The notes beneath the pieces are model-generated. The model searched no databases. It saw only the letters and a list, made by a program, of their open reading frames with translations, and was not told where the DNA came from. Shown in pieces: positions 24,129-33,136 of a DNA stretch of 64,000 nt. The position numbers and the translations under genes were made by a program. The DNA is from Actinomycetospora cinnamomea. GTDB lineage: Bacteria > Actinomycetota > Actinomycetes > Mycobacteriales > Pseudonocardiaceae. The stretch spans positions 1-64,000 of the forward strand of contig NZ_QEKW01000006.1 in NCBI RefSeq assembly GCF_003096675.1. The letters run 5' to 3'. Numbering within the stretch: the stretch's first letter is position 1; every line of letters begins with the position of its first letter.

Positions 24129-25325
24129 TCAGGCGACGCAGAGGACCCGAGCACGGTCCGGTGGGTCCTCGAGGGACGCCGCGAGCAGGCGCGTCTGGGC
24201 CACCGCGACGGCCGCGGGATCGGTGGTCGGGGCGAACCCGCGACCGAGCACCACACCGATCCCGAGGGTGCTGTCGGGCCGGCGGATGCTCAGGGCCATC
24301 GTCCCGCTCCCGACGAACGACCCGCCCTTGATCGCCCGGACCTGGCCGTCCGGCCGCGGTCCGGCGTACTCGAGCTGGGCCCGCGCCACGTCGGCGCCGG
24401 GCCCGAACGAACCGCTGATGACCGCCCGCCACAGTCCGGCGACCTGGGCCGCCGTGCCCGTGGACGTCGACCTCGCCCACCGCTCGTTCTCGAGCAGGAA
24501 CGCCTCGGTGTCCTGGGCCAGCGCGACGAGACGTCGCTGCGAGTCCTCCCGGAATGCAGGGTCGGCGGCGTAGCGGCGGGCCAGTGCGAGCTCCGCGGGC
24601 GCGCGCTCCGCCCGCGGGGCGGAGAGCGGGGGCGCCTCCCGTGGGTGCACGAGGGCGAGCTGGGCACCGAGCTCGGAGGGCAGGTCGAGGTCATGCCACC
24701 CAGCCGCCTCGGCGGCGTCGACCAGCGCCTGATCGCCCAGGCGGTCGCGCAGGTGGTCGGCCGCGGCGTTGTCGCTCCGCTGGACCATGGCCGCGACCAG
24801 CGAGGACAGGGCCACCGTCCGCTCCGGGTCGGCGACGACGCCCCGCTCGCTGCGGGGGATGCCGAGCAGGTCGAGCGAGGCGACGTGGGCACCGCCGTCG
24901 GCCGGCAGGTACCAGCGCTCCCAGTCCCCGACCCGGACCGGCTCGTCGGGGTCCACCCGGCCCTCGGCGACCGCCCGCCCGTAGGCCGCCACGTGCACGA
25001 CCTTCACCGCGGACGCCAGCGGCATCGGCCGATCGGGCGCGTGCGAGACCACCGAGTCCCGCGCGCCGCGCCCGTCGTCGACCACCAGGGCGACGTCCTC
25101 CGGCGCCGACGCGACGAGGCCGAGCCAGCCCTCGTCGGTCGTGGGGTCGGGGGCGGGTGCCGGGGGGCACGACGTCGGGCGGGGCGGGTTGGCCGGGACC
25201 GAGGCGGCCGGCACCTCCGCTGGTCCGGCCGCGCCGGTGGGCGCCCCGGACGAGCAGGCCACGGGCACGAGCAGCACCGTGGCCAGTGCGATCCCCACGA
25301 GTACGCTTTTCCGTGATTCCGGCAT
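24129..25325 (-). CDS. class A beta-lactamase-like serine hydrolase, lipoprotein
   Basis: A 398-residue secreted protein. The signal peptide VLVGIALATVLLVPVACSS ends with a lipobox-like VAC, so it is probably a lipoprotein. The penicillin-binding motifs are in order: Ser-x-x-Lys in PLASAVKVVHVAA, Ser-Asp-Asn in AMVQRSDNAAADHL and Lys-Gly-Gly (for KTG) in VRAIKGGSFVGSGTMAL. The spacing fits class A beta-lactamases, but the Glu166-type omega loop is not obvious, so a DD-peptidase or esterase role is also possible. It follows the ArsR gene. A long perfect-stem palindrome lies just upstream (25375-25488). Confidence 0.75.
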   Translation of the reverse strand: MPESRKSVLVGIALATVLLVPVACSSGAPTGAAGPAEVPAASVPANPPRPTSCPPAPAPDPTTDEGWLGLVASAPEDVALVVDDGRGARDSVVSHAPDRPMPLASAVKVVHVAAYGRAVAEGRVDPDEPVRVGDWERWYLPADGGAHVASLDLLGIPRSERGVVADPERTVALSSLVAAMVQRSDNAAADHLRDRLGDQALVDAAEAAGWHDLDLPSELGAQLALVHPREAPPLSAPRAERAPAELALARRYAADPAFREDSQRRLVALAQDTEAFLLENERWARSTSTGTAAQVAGLWRAVISGSFGPGADVARAQLEYAGPRPDGQVRAIKGGSFVGSGTMALSIRRPDSTLGIGVVLGRGFAPTTDPAAVAVAQTRLLAASLEDPPDRARVLCVA

Positions 25326-25374
25326 GGCAACACGTTAGCAGTGCACCGCTGGCGCGGGTGTTCCTCGAGGAGGA

Positions 25375-25488
25375 GGGGCGGGGGCTCCCGAGGGGATGTA
25401 CGCACAAGATCGCGTCGAGTCCGCCGGCGGCAGCCCGGCGGCGCCGACGCGATCTCGTGCACAGGTCTCGCAGAGGAGCCCCCCCCCC
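25375..25488. repeat. two-tier long palindrome
   Basis: GGGGCGGGGGCTCC (25375-25388) pairs with GGAGCCCCCCCCCC (25475-25488). Inside, GCACAAGATCGCGTCG (25402-25417) pairs with CGACGCGATCTCGTGC (25445-25460), with one mismatch in each arm. It lies between the end of holB and the start of the serine hydrolase gene, both leftward, so it probably terminates holB transcription. Confidence 0.7.
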
Positions 25489-25499
25489 GAGCCCGGCCC

Positions 25500-26702
25500 T
25501 CAGCCCGACCGCAGAGCCGTGACCAGCGCGTCGATGGCGATCTCGGGCTTCACGTTCGCGCCGAGGGCGTCGCGGCAGGCCAGCACGGCCTCCAGGCGGC
25601 GCAGCGATGCCTCGGGCGTGCTCTCGCGTGCCGCGGCGCCGACCTCGGTGGCACGGTCGGGGTGGGTCGAGGTGACCGACGCGCCGAGACCACGGGCGAG
25701 GACGTCGCGGTAGTAGCCGGCGAGGTCGACCAGCGCGCGGTCGAGGGCGTCGCGCTTGGTGCGGGTCAGCCGGGATCTCTGCCGCTTCTCGAGATCCTTC
25801 TCCGCGGCCCGGGCCGAACGCTGGGCCTGCGCCGTGCCCTTGCCGGTGCCGCCGGCACCGAGGGAGACCGCGAGCTCCTCGCGCTCGGCCTCGTCCCGGC
25901 TCGCGGCGAGGGCGGCGGCCTCGGTCTCGGCGGCGCCGACCATCGCGTCCGAGGCGGCGAAGGCGTCCGCCGCTGATCGCAGCGCCCGGGGCAGGGCGAG
26001 CACGGCGTCGCGCTCCTCGCGGGCCTCCGGCACGCGCGCCAGCCGACGCGCGCGCCCGATGTGCCCGCCGCACACCGACGCCGCCCACGTCGCGTCGGCC
26101 TCAGGAACGCCGTCGCGCTCGACGAGCACCGCGGCGATCGCCTCGGGCGCCGGTGTGCGCAGCCGGACCCCGCGGCAGCGCGAGCGGATGGTCACCGAGA
26201 TGTCGTCGGGGTGCTCCGACGGGCAGCAGAGCAGGAACACCGTCCGCTCCGCGGGCTCCTCGACCGACTTGAGCAGCGCGTTCGAGGCCTGCTCGGTGAG
26301 CCGGTCGGCGTCCTCGACGATGACGATCTGCCAGCGCGCCGTGGTGGGCCGGCGGGCGGCGACGTCGATGGTCGTGCGCACCTCCTTGACGCTGATCGAC
26401 AGGCCCTCGGGAACGATCTCGCGCACGTCGGCGTGGGTGCCGGCCATGACCGTGCGGCACGCGGTGCAGGTGCCGCAGCCCTGGTCCGGGCACTGCAGCG
26501 CCGCCGCGAACGCCCGCGCGGCCACGGAGCGACCCGAGCCGGGCGGGCCGGTGAACAGCCAGGAGTGGGTCATGGCCCCGCTCGCGGCGGGCGTGCCGTC
26601 GTCCGGCTCGTCGGAGAAGCGCACCCGCGCGGCGTGCGCGGCCGCCGCCTGCAGGGCCTCCACGGCCGCGGGCTGACCGACGACCTGGGACCAGACACTC
26701 AC
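25500..26702 (-). CDS. holB: DNA polymerase III delta-prime subunit
   Basis: A 400-residue clamp-loader subunit. The N-terminal AAA+ part has VVGQPAAVEALQAAAAHAAR, the Walker A-like LFTGPPGSGRSVAARAFAAA (Lys replaced by Arg, usual for delta-prime) and the zinc-binding cysteines CPDQGCGTCTACRTVMAG. It continues with VIVEDADRLTEQASNALLKS, EEPAERTVFLLC and ISVTIRSRCRGVRL (SRC motif). The C-terminal collar domain contains many helices. It loads the sliding clamp together with delta and DnaX. GTG 26702 starts the conserved block. Its neighbourhood with topA matches the mycobacterial order. Confidence 0.95.
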   Translation of the reverse strand: MSVWSQVVGQPAAVEALQAAAAHAARVRFSDEPDDGTPAASGAMTHSWLFTGPPGSGRSVAARAFAAALQCPDQGCGTCTACRTVMAGTHADVREIVPEGLSISVKEVRTTIDVAARRPTTARWQIVIVEDADRLTEQASNALLKSVEEPAERTVFLLCCPSEHPDDISVTIRSRCRGVRLRTPAPEAIAAVLVERDGVPEADATWAASVCGGHIGRARRLARVPEAREERDAVLALPRALRSAADAFAASDAMVGAAETEAAALAASRDEAEREELAVSLGAGGTGKGTAQAQRSARAAEKDLEKRQRSRLTRTKRDALDRALVDLAGYYRDVLARGLGASVTSTHPDRATEVGAAARESTPEASLRRLEAVLACRDALGANVKPEIAIDALVTALRSG

Positions 26703-26748
26703 GACGTCGATGATGCCGCACCCGTCCGACGGCCCGGGTGGACGGACC

Positions 26749-28776
26749 TCAGTGCTGCGCGGGCGCCGGCTGCACCGGCAGCGGCCCGGTGTGGGCGCGC
26801 TCGACGACGGGCGTGAGCACCTCGCGCAGGCGCGCGGCGACCTCGTCGGGCGAGCCGTCGGCGTCGACCCGGACGTAGCGGCCCGGGTCGGCGGCGGCCA
26901 TCTCGGTGAGCGTGCGCTGCACCTGCCACGCGTTCACGATCCCTCCGGTGACGGGGGTGGCGTCGTGGACGCGGGGATCGCGGTCGAGCAGGACGGTGAC
27001 GTCCGGGCGCAGGGAGCCGGTGGCCCAGGCGCCGAGACGCTGGAGGTCGGCGGCGTCGAGCTCGTCGCCGACGCGGGCGAGCGGGGAGTCCAGGTAGCCC
27101 TCGATGACGACGACCTTGCCCGCGCGCAGCGCCGGCAGCACCTCGTGGGCGAGGACGTCGGCGCGCACGGCGGCGGCGACGAGCGCCCGCGCGCGCTGCC
27201 CCTCGACCCCACTGGCCCCGACCGCGGCCGAGATCCGCGCGGTGTCGGTGGCGCTGCGCCCGGCGAGGACGACGTCGACGCCCTGGTCGGCCAGCCAGCG
27301 CACGAGGCGGTCGCTCTGGTCGGCGGTGTCGGCGCGCGAGGCGCCCTCGACGGCCACGAGCAGGCCCGGCTCGCCGTGGCGCTTGCGGCGCAGCGCGCGC
27401 TTGACGTCGGCGAGGATCGTGCGGTCACGCCGGTCGTCCATCTGCCGGTAGGCCAGGACCCCGACCGCGGCCGCGACCACCCCGGCGCCGAACAGCACGA
27501 ACCGCGTGCCGTCGACCTGGGCGGGCTGCCCGAACAGCGTCAGCGTCCGCGACTGCACGAGGCCGACGAGCAGCGGCACCACCGACATCGACGCCAGCAG
27601 GTCGACCCGCACGATCGACTGCACGAACGCCACGACGCGCCCGCGCACCGCGTCCTCCACCTGCGCGCCGATGATCGTCAAGCCGGTGAGCAGGGCCGTC
27701 CCGGCGAAGAGCCCGACCAGGACGACGGTGGCCAGCGCGAGGTAGAGGTGCCACGCCACGGCCACCGTGAGCAGCGAGAGCCCCGCGCCGACGATCGCGA
27801 CACCGAACAGGCGGTTGTGCGGCATCCGCTGGGCGACCCGCGGCACGGTGGCCATGCCCAGCGCCAGCCCGGTGAACAGCGCGATGAACAGCAGCGAGTA
27901 CGCGGCGTCACCGCCGCCCAGGCTGGCGGCGTAGAGCCGGGCACTGGCGATCACCGCACCGCCGGCGGCGAACGCGCCGACGATGCCGATGACCAGGCCC
28001 CGCACCAGCGGTGTGGTGGAGACGAACTGGGCGCCGTCGCGCAGCATCGCCAGCAGACCCGGCGCCGCCTCGCGGCGCTCGGCGCTGCGCCCGGAGATCT
28101 CCGGGATGCGGAAGGCGACGGTGGCCGCGATGAGCAGCGCGGCGAGGCCGTTGACCACGAGCGCGAGGTGGGCCGTGGTGGTCGGGCTCGGGTCCCACCC
28201 GGGGATGTTGCCCGACTTCGAGATCAGCGCGAACACCCCGGCGGCGCTGATCACCGACACGCCGTAGGTCATCACCAGCGAGAGCTGGTTGGCCGTCTCG
28301 ACCTGATCCTTGCGTCGCAGCAGGTTGGGCACCGACGAGTCCTTCGCCGGGATCCAGCACAGCGCGCACAGCTCGATGAGGAACGTGGCCACGAACAGCC
28401 ACCACAGGGAGCCGACCAGCGGGATCGAGAGGAACAGCGACGCCCGCAGGACGTCACAGGTGACCATCACCGTGCGCCGGTCGAACTTGTCGGCGAGCAC
28501 GCCGCCCAGCGGGGCCATGAACAGCGCGGGCAGCAGCTTGGTGGCGACCACGCCGCCGAGGGCGAAGCTCTGCGCCTGGTAGCCGTCGGTCAGCTGCGTC
28601 GCGAGGGCCGTCAGGGCGAGCAGCGAGAGCCAGTCCCCGAAGCTCGCGACCGCCGTGACGGTCCAGAGGCGACGGAACGGCCGGATGGCGAGCACGCTGC
28701 GGATCCGGTGCGTCGCGGACGCGCCGGACCCCGCGTCGGCGGCCGCGCCGCCGTGCTGCTCGTCGATCCGGATCAC
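26749..28776 (-). CDS. MFS transporter fused to a degenerate thymidylate kinase domain
   Basis: A 675-residue fusion. Residues about 25-430 are a major-facilitator transporter (ALATQLTDGYQAQSFALGGV, GGVLADKFDRRTVMVTCDVL and twelve hydrophobic segments). From about 471 the sequence follows a dTMP kinase domain (LLVAVEG, DVVLAGRSATDTA, LGAWATGSLRPDVTVLLDRD). Many actinobacteria carry such a fused tmk. Here the P-loop, normally GGEGAGKST, reads GASRADTADQ at about 477-487, and the DRY motif reads EGY at about 559. Both nucleotide-binding and catalytic motifs are therefore gone, so the domain is unlikely to phosphorylate dTMP. It lies between holB and topA, as expected for tmk. Confidence 0.88.
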   Translation of the reverse strand: MIRIDEQHGGAAADAGSGASATHRIRSVLAIRPFRRLWTVTAVASFGDWLSLLALTALATQLTDGYQAQSFALGGVVATKLLPALFMAPLGGVLADKFDRRTVMVTCDVLRASLFLSIPLVGSLWWLFVATFLIELCALCWIPAKDSSVPNLLRRKDQVETANQLSLVMTYGVSVISAAGVFALISKSGNIPGWDPSPTTTAHLALVVNGLAALLIAATVAFRIPEISGRSAERREAAPGLLAMLRDGAQFVSTTPLVRGLVIGIVGAFAAGGAVIASARLYAASLGGGDAAYSLLFIALFTGLALGMATVPRVAQRMPHNRLFGVAIVGAGLSLLTVAVAWHLYLALATVVLVGLFAGTALLTGLTIIGAQVEDAVRGRVVAFVQSIVRVDLLASMSVVPLLVGLVQSRTLTLFGQPAQVDGTRFVLFGAGVVAAAVGVLAYRQMDDRRDRTILADVKRALRRKRHGEPGLLVAVEGASRADTADQSDRLVRWLADQGVDVVLAGRSATDTARISAAVGASGVEGQRARALVAAAVRADVLAHEVLPALRAGKVVVIEGYLDSPLARVGDELDAADLQRLGAWATGSLRPDVTVLLDRDPRVHDATPVTGGIVNAWQVQRTLTEMAAADPGRYVRVDADGSPDEVAARLREVLTPVVERAHTGPLPVQPAPAQH

Positions 28777-28834
28777 CCCCCCATGTCGGGTCCCAGCCGC
28801 CCGAGGGTATCGGGGGCGAGCGACACGACCGCGC

Positions 28835-29320
28835 TCAGCAGGCCCCGCCGGCCTGGATCTCCTCGGCCACCTGGCAGGGCGCCGGTCCGTCCGATCCCAC
28901 CGCGAGCCGTTGCAGCAGCGCGCGCAGCTGGTCGCGCTCGCCCGCGTCGAGGGGGCTGAGCAGCTCGTCCTCGGCGTCCCGCAGCCGCCGCTCGAGGGCG
29001 CAGAGCCGCTCGCGACCCGTGTCGGTCAGCAGGACGTGGCGCGCCCGCCGGTCCGCGGGGTCGGGGCGCCGCGCGACGAGCCCGGCGCGCTCGAGCTCGT
29101 CGAGCAGGTAGGTCATGACCGTCCGGTCGACGCCGAGCGCGCGGGCCAGCGCGAGCTGCGTGGCGGGCGGGCCCTCCTCGAGGCTCGCGAGCACGTGGTA
29201 GCCGCGCGGGCCGCCGGGCAGGTCGGACACCACCTCCTGCACCGTCCGCAGGTGGGCGCGCGTGACGCGGCCCAGGGCCCAGCCCAGGTCGGCGGCGACG
29301 CGCGGGGTGGTCACGCCCAC
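28835..29320 (-). CDS. MarR-family transcriptional regulator
   Basis: A 161-residue winged-helix protein. The core reads VLASLEEGPPATQLALARAL, VDRTVMTYLLDELERAGLVA and RRPDPADRRARHVLLTDTGR, the DxRxR-type wing of MarR. The C-terminal helices form the dimer interface, and a terminal Cys lies at the end (QAGGAC). GTG 29320 or GTG 29314 is the start. It is divergent from the azoreductase gene, and a 39-bp palindrome lies in the 90-bp gap, so it very probably represses that gene and itself, with release by quinones or oxidants. Confidence 0.9.
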   Translation of the reverse strand: MGVTTPRVAADLGWALGRVTRAHLRTVQEVVSDLPGGPRGYHVLASLEEGPPATQLALARALGVDRTVMTYLLDELERAGLVARRPDPADRRARHVLLTDTGRERLCALERRLRDAEDELLSPLDAGERDQLRALLQRLAVGSDGPAPCQVAEEIQAGGAC

Positions 29321-29345
29321 AGACTAGCGGCCGGCGAACACGTCT

Positions 29346-29384
29346 GTTGACACGATGGTCTGTAGGACAGAACATCTTGTCGAC
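29346..29384. promoter_or_regulatory. 39-bp palindromic operator
   Basis: Inner palindrome TCTGTAGGACAGA (29359-29371) and outer arms GTTGACACGATG (29346-29357) and CATCTTGTCGAC (29373-29384) share one centre at 29365; the outer arms differ at two positions. This is the expected size of a site for a MarR dimer pair and overlaps a TTGACA-like element. Confidence 0.7.
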
Positions 29385-29410
29385 CGCGCGTTTCGTTCCC
29401 GGAGGACACC

Positions 29411-30076
29411 GTGACCCTGTTCCGCCTCGACAGCAGCATCCGCACCGAGGGCTCGGTGAGCCGCGAGGTCGCCGACACCCTCGAGCGCGCGTACCGCGAG
29501 CAGCACCCGGCCGACGAGGTCGTGCGTCGCGACCTGCTGGCCGACCCCGTCCCGGTCGACGCCTGGCCGCTCGCGGCGTTCGCGAGCGCCCTGCCCGCCG
29601 ACCGGCGGACCGACGAGCAGCAGGCCGCCGTCGCTCTCGCCACCCGGCTCGCCGACGAGCTCGCCGCGGCCGACGCGGTCGTCATCGCGACGCCGCTCTA
29701 CAACTTCGGCGTCTCCCAGCACCTCAAGGCCTGGATCGACCTGCTCATCACCGATCCCCGGTTCGCGCCCGGCACCTCGCCGCTCGCGGGCGCGCCGGTC
29801 ACGGTCGTGGTCGCACGCGGCGGCGGCTACGGCGAGGGCACGCCCCGCGCCGGCTGGGACCACGCCACCGGCTGGATCGTCCGCATCCTCGCCGACGTGT
29901 TCGGCGGCGACGTCACGCTCGTGGAGGCCGAGCTGACGCTGGCCGACACGGTGCCCGCGATGGCCGAGCTGCGCCCGCTCGCGACCCAGGTGCGCGCGCA
30001 GGCCCACGAGCGGGCCGAGGGCGTCGGCCGCGCGATGGCGCGGGTCGTCGCCGAGACCCTCACGCGGGTGGCGTGA
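29411..30076 (+). CDS. FMN-dependent NADH-azoreductase-like protein
   Basis: A 221-residue flavodoxin-like reductase. The N terminus MTLFRLDSSIRTEGSVSREV has the SSxR FMN-binding turn, the middle ADAVVIATPLYNFGVSQHLK is the AzoR/NQO family signature (P-x-Y-N-F), and RGGGYGEGTPRAGWDHATGW follows in the place of the last FMN loop. Such enzymes reduce quinones and azo compounds with two electrons, protecting against thiol stress. A GGAGG ribosome-binding site precedes GTG 29411. It is divergent from, and most likely regulated by, the MarR protein. It ends against topA, with a perfect 10-bp stem between the two genes. Confidence 0.85.
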   Translation: MTLFRLDSSIRTEGSVSREVADTLERAYREQHPADEVVRRDLLADPVPVDAWPLAAFASALPADRRTDEQQAAVALATRLADELAAADAVVIATPLYNFGVSQHLKAWIDLLITDPRFAPGTSPLAGAPVTVVVARGGGYGEGTPRAGWDHATGWIVRILADVFGGDVTLVEAELTLADTVPAMAELRPLATQVRAQAHERAEGVGRAMARVVAETLTRVA

Positions 30077-30083
30077 CCGCAGG

Positions 30084-30109
30084 GGCCGGGACCGTGGCCG
30101 GTCCCGGCC
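30084..30109. terminator. bidirectional hairpin terminator
   Basis: GGCCGGGACC (30084-30093), loop GTGGCC, GGTCCCGGCC (30100-30109): a perfect 10-bp GC stem filling the 33-bp gap between the convergent azoreductase gene and topA. Confidence 0.75.
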
Positions 30110-33100
30110 TCACGTGGTGGGCGTGCCCCGCTGCGACCCGGACTTCCCGGTGGACTTGGCCGTGGAGTTGGCCGTGGTCTTCTTCGCGGGGGCCTTCTTG
30201 GCCGTGGTCTTCTTCGCGGGGGCCTTCTTGGCCGGGGCCTTCGTGGTGCCGGCCTTCGTCGGCTTGGTGCCGTCCTTGGCGCGCTTCTCGGCCAGCAGCT
30301 CGGCGGCGCGTTCGTCGGTCAGCGACTCGACCGCGTCGCCCTTGCGCAGCGAGGCGTTCACCCCGGCCCCGTCGGTGACGTAGGGGCCGAAGCGGCCGTC
30401 CTTGACCACCATCGGGTTCCCCGACGCCGGGTCGGTGCCGAGCTCCTTGAGCGGCGGCTTGGCCGCGGCCCGCCCCCGCTGCTTGGGCTGGGCGTAGAGC
30501 TGCTGGGCCTCCTCCAGCGTCACCGTGAACAGCTTCTCCTCGCTGTCCAGCGACCGGGAGTCCTTGCCCTTCTTGAGGTACGGCCCGTAGCGCCCGTTCT
30601 GCGCGGTGATCTCCTCGCCCGACTCGGGGTCGGTGCCGACGACCCGCGGCAGGCTCAGCAGCTTCAGCGCGTCGTCGAGGGTGATCTCCGAGAGCGTCAT
30701 CGACTTGAACAGCGAGCCGGTGCGCGGCTTGGCCTTGTCGCCCTCGGGCAGGACCTCGGTGACGTAGGGCCCGTAACGGCCCTCCTTGGCGAGGATCTCG
30801 TGCCCGGTCGCCGGGTCGGTGCCCAGCGAGCGCCCCTCCTGCGGGGTCGCGAAGAGCTGCTCGGCCAGCGCCAGGTCGAGCTCGTCGGGCGGGAGGTCGT
30901 CGGGCAGGTTCGCCCGCTGCGAGCGCTCCTCGCCGTCCTCCGTGACGATCCGCTCGAGGTACGGCCCGTAGCGCCCGACCCGCACGACGACGTCGCGGCC
31001 CTGGTCGTCGGCGAACATCCGCAGCGAGTTGACCTCGCGCGCGTCGATGCCCTCGAGCTTGTCACCCACGAGCTTCTTCAGGCCGCCGGCCTGTGACATC
31101 GCGGCTTCCACGCCCTCGGCGCCGGTGTCGGCCCCGTGCCCGTTGGCGCCGTTGCCGTTGGCGCCGAAGTAGAAGTGCGACAGCCACGTCTCGCGCTGGG
31201 TGTTGCCCGCGGCGATGGCGTCGAGCTCGTCCTCGAGCGCGGCGGTGAAGTCGTAGTCGACGAGCCGGCCGAAGTGCTGCTCCATCAGCCCGACGACCGC
31301 GAACGCGATCCAGCTGGGGACGAGGGCCTGGCCCTTCTTCCAGACGTAACCGCGTTCCTGGATGGTGTTGATGATCGACGCGTAGGTCGAGGGACGGCCG
31401 ATGCCGCGCTCCTCGAGCGTCTTGACCAGGCTCGCCTCGCTGTAGCGGGCGGGCGGGTTGGTGCTGTGCCCCTCCGGGGTCAGCTCCTCGGCGTGGACGC
31501 CGTCGCCCTCGGCCAGGCGCGGCAGGCGGCTCTCGGCGTCGTCGGCCTCGCCGCCGGCCTCCTCGTCGACGGTCTCGACGTAGGCGCGCAGGAAGCCGGG
31601 GAACGTGATCGTGCGCCCGGAGGCGGAGAACGTGCACTCCTCGCCGGTGGCCGCGGTGCCCGTGATGCGCACGCTCATCGTGGTGCCGCGCGCGTCGCGC
31701 ATCTGGCTCGCGATGGTGCGCTGCCAGATCAGCTCGTAGACGCGGAACTCGTCGCCGGAGAGCTCTCCTCCCACCTGGCCGGGGGTCCGGAACGTCTCCC
31801 CCGCCGGGCGGATCGCCTCGTGCGCCTCCTGCGCGTTCTTGACCTTGCGCGTGTACTGGCGCGGCTTCTCGGCGACGTTCTCCTCGCCGTAGAGGTCGCG
31901 GGCCTGGGTGCGCGCAGCGTTGATCGCGGTCTCCGACAGCGTCGTGGAGTCCGTGCGCATGTAGGTGATGTAGCCGTTCTCGTAGAGCCGCTGCGCGGTG
32001 CGCATCGTGCGCTCGGCCGAGAACCGCAGCTTGCGGCCACCCTCCTGCTGCAGCGTGGAGGTCATGAACGGCGCGTAGGGCTTGCGGGTGTAGGGCTTCT
32101 CCTCCACCGAGGAGACCGTGTAGTCGCGGTCGGCGAGGGCCTCGGCCAGGCGGCGGGCGTCGCCCTCGTCGAGACGTCGGACCTCGGTGGAGCCGGAGCC
32201 GCTCTTGAGCTGCCCGCGGGCGTCGAAGTCGCGGCCGGTGGCGACCCGGGCGCCGTCGATCGCCGTCAGCGAGGCCTTGAAGGTCGGCGTGTTGCCGGTG
32301 TCCTGGGCCTTGTCGGTGCGCAGCTGCGCCTCGATGCCCCAGTAGCCGGCGGAGACGAACGCCATCCGCTCGCGCTCGCGCTCGACGATGACGCGGGTGG
32401 CCACCGACTGCACCCGGCCCGCCGAGAGCTTCGGCATGACCTTCTTCCACAGCACGGGGCTGACCTCGTAGCCGTAGAGCCGGTCGAGGATGCGGCGGGT
32501 CTCCTGCGCGTCGACGAGGTCCTGGTCGAGGTCGCGCGGGTTCGCGGCGGCGGCCTGGATCGCCGACTCGGTGATCTCGTGGAACACCATGCGCCGGACC
32601 GGGACCTTCGGCTTGAGGGTCTCCAGCAGGTGCCAGGCGATGGCCTCGCCCTCGCGGTCGCCGTCCGTCGCGAGGTAGAGCTCGTCGACCTCCTTGAGGG
32701 CGTCCTTGAGCTCGGTGACCGTCGACTTCTTGTCCGGCGAGACGACGTACAGCGGCTCGAACGAGTTGTCGACGTCGACACCGAGGCGCGCCCAGGACTG
32801 GCCCTTGTACTTGGCCGGCACGTCGGCGGCGCCGCGCGGCAGGTCGCGGATGTGGCCGCGGCTGGACTCGACGATGTAGCGCGAGCCCAGGTAGTCGGCG
32901 ATCTTGCGGGCCTTGGCCGGGGACTCGACGATCACCAGTCGGCGGCCGCCGTCGCCGGCGGGCGTCGCGCCGCCCCGACCGGTCTTCCTGCCGCCGCCGG
33001 AGCCCTTGGCCCGGGACGTGGCGCCCGACGCCGCGCGCGTGCCGGACCGCCCCGTCGACCCCTGCTCGGTGGGGGTCGCGGTGTCGGTGGTCGCGCTGCG

Positions 33101-33136
33101 TGCTGTCGTCGAGCCCTTCGTCGGAGCCACGGGCAT
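30110..33136 (-). CDS. topA: DNA topoisomerase I
   Basis: A 1008-residue type IA topoisomerase that relaxes negative supercoils. Toprim domain: RRLVIVESPAKARKIADYLG and LYLATDGDREGEAIAWHLLE. The catalytic tyrosine is in NGYITYMRTDSTTLSE, at about residue 392. Downstream are four C-terminal repeats with GRYGPY or GRFGPY (VRVGRYGPYLERI, KEGRYGPYVTEV, QNGRYGPYLKKG, KDGRFGPYVTDG) instead of zinc fingers, as usual in actinobacteria. The C terminus is a Lys/Ala/Pro tail (APAKKTTAKK repeats) partly encoded by a 30-bp tandem duplication at 30171-30230. ATG 33136 was chosen; a 40-residue Thr/Ser-rich linker precedes the Toprim domain. Confidence 0.97.
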   Translation of the reverse strand: MPVAPTKGSTTARSATTDTATPTEQGSTGRSGTRAASGATSRAKGSGGGRKTGRGGATPAGDGGRRLVIVESPAKARKIADYLGSRYIVESSRGHIRDLPRGAADVPAKYKGQSWARLGVDVDNSFEPLYVVSPDKKSTVTELKDALKEVDELYLATDGDREGEAIAWHLLETLKPKVPVRRMVFHEITESAIQAAAANPRDLDQDLVDAQETRRILDRLYGYEVSPVLWKKVMPKLSAGRVQSVATRVIVERERERMAFVSAGYWGIEAQLRTDKAQDTGNTPTFKASLTAIDGARVATGRDFDARGQLKSGSGSTEVRRLDEGDARRLAEALADRDYTVSSVEEKPYTRKPYAPFMTSTLQQEGGRKLRFSAERTMRTAQRLYENGYITYMRTDSTTLSETAINAARTQARDLYGEENVAEKPRQYTRKVKNAQEAHEAIRPAGETFRTPGQVGGELSGDEFRVYELIWQRTIASQMRDARGTTMSVRITGTAATGEECTFSASGRTITFPGFLRAYVETVDEEAGGEADDAESRLPRLAEGDGVHAEELTPEGHSTNPPARYSEASLVKTLEERGIGRPSTYASIINTIQERGYVWKKGQALVPSWIAFAVVGLMEQHFGRLVDYDFTAALEDELDAIAAGNTQRETWLSHFYFGANGNGANGHGADTGAEGVEAAMSQAGGLKKLVGDKLEGIDAREVNSLRMFADDQGRDVVVRVGRYGPYLERIVTEDGEERSQRANLPDDLPPDELDLALAEQLFATPQEGRSLGTDPATGHEILAKEGRYGPYVTEVLPEGDKAKPRTGSLFKSMTLSEITLDDALKLLSLPRVVGTDPESGEEITAQNGRYGPYLKKGKDSRSLDSEEKLFTVTLEEAQQLYAQPKQRGRAAAKPPLKELGTDPASGNPMVVKDGRFGPYVTDGAGVNASLRKGDAVESLTDERAAELLAEKRAKDGTKPTKAGTTKAPAKKAPAKKTTAKKAPAKKTTANSTAKSTGKSGSQRGTPTT
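30171..30230. repeat. 30-bp tandem duplication in the topA tail
   Basis: GCCGTGGTCTTCTTCGCGGG plus GGCCTTCTTG occurs twice in a row (30171-30200 and 30201-30230), encoding the KKAPAKKTTA repeats of the C-terminal tail. It is an unstable region prone to copy-number change without loss of frame. Confidence 0.85.

Noticed and set aside
26710-28959. 749-codon plus-strand frame antisense to the MFS fusion
   Set aside because: Composition artefact; rich in Gln/Arg/Asp/His, no family features.
30171-30230. Tandem repeats considered as a CRISPR array
   Set aside because: Adjacent identical units without unique spacers, inside coding sequence; no CRISPR array or cas gene is present in the window.
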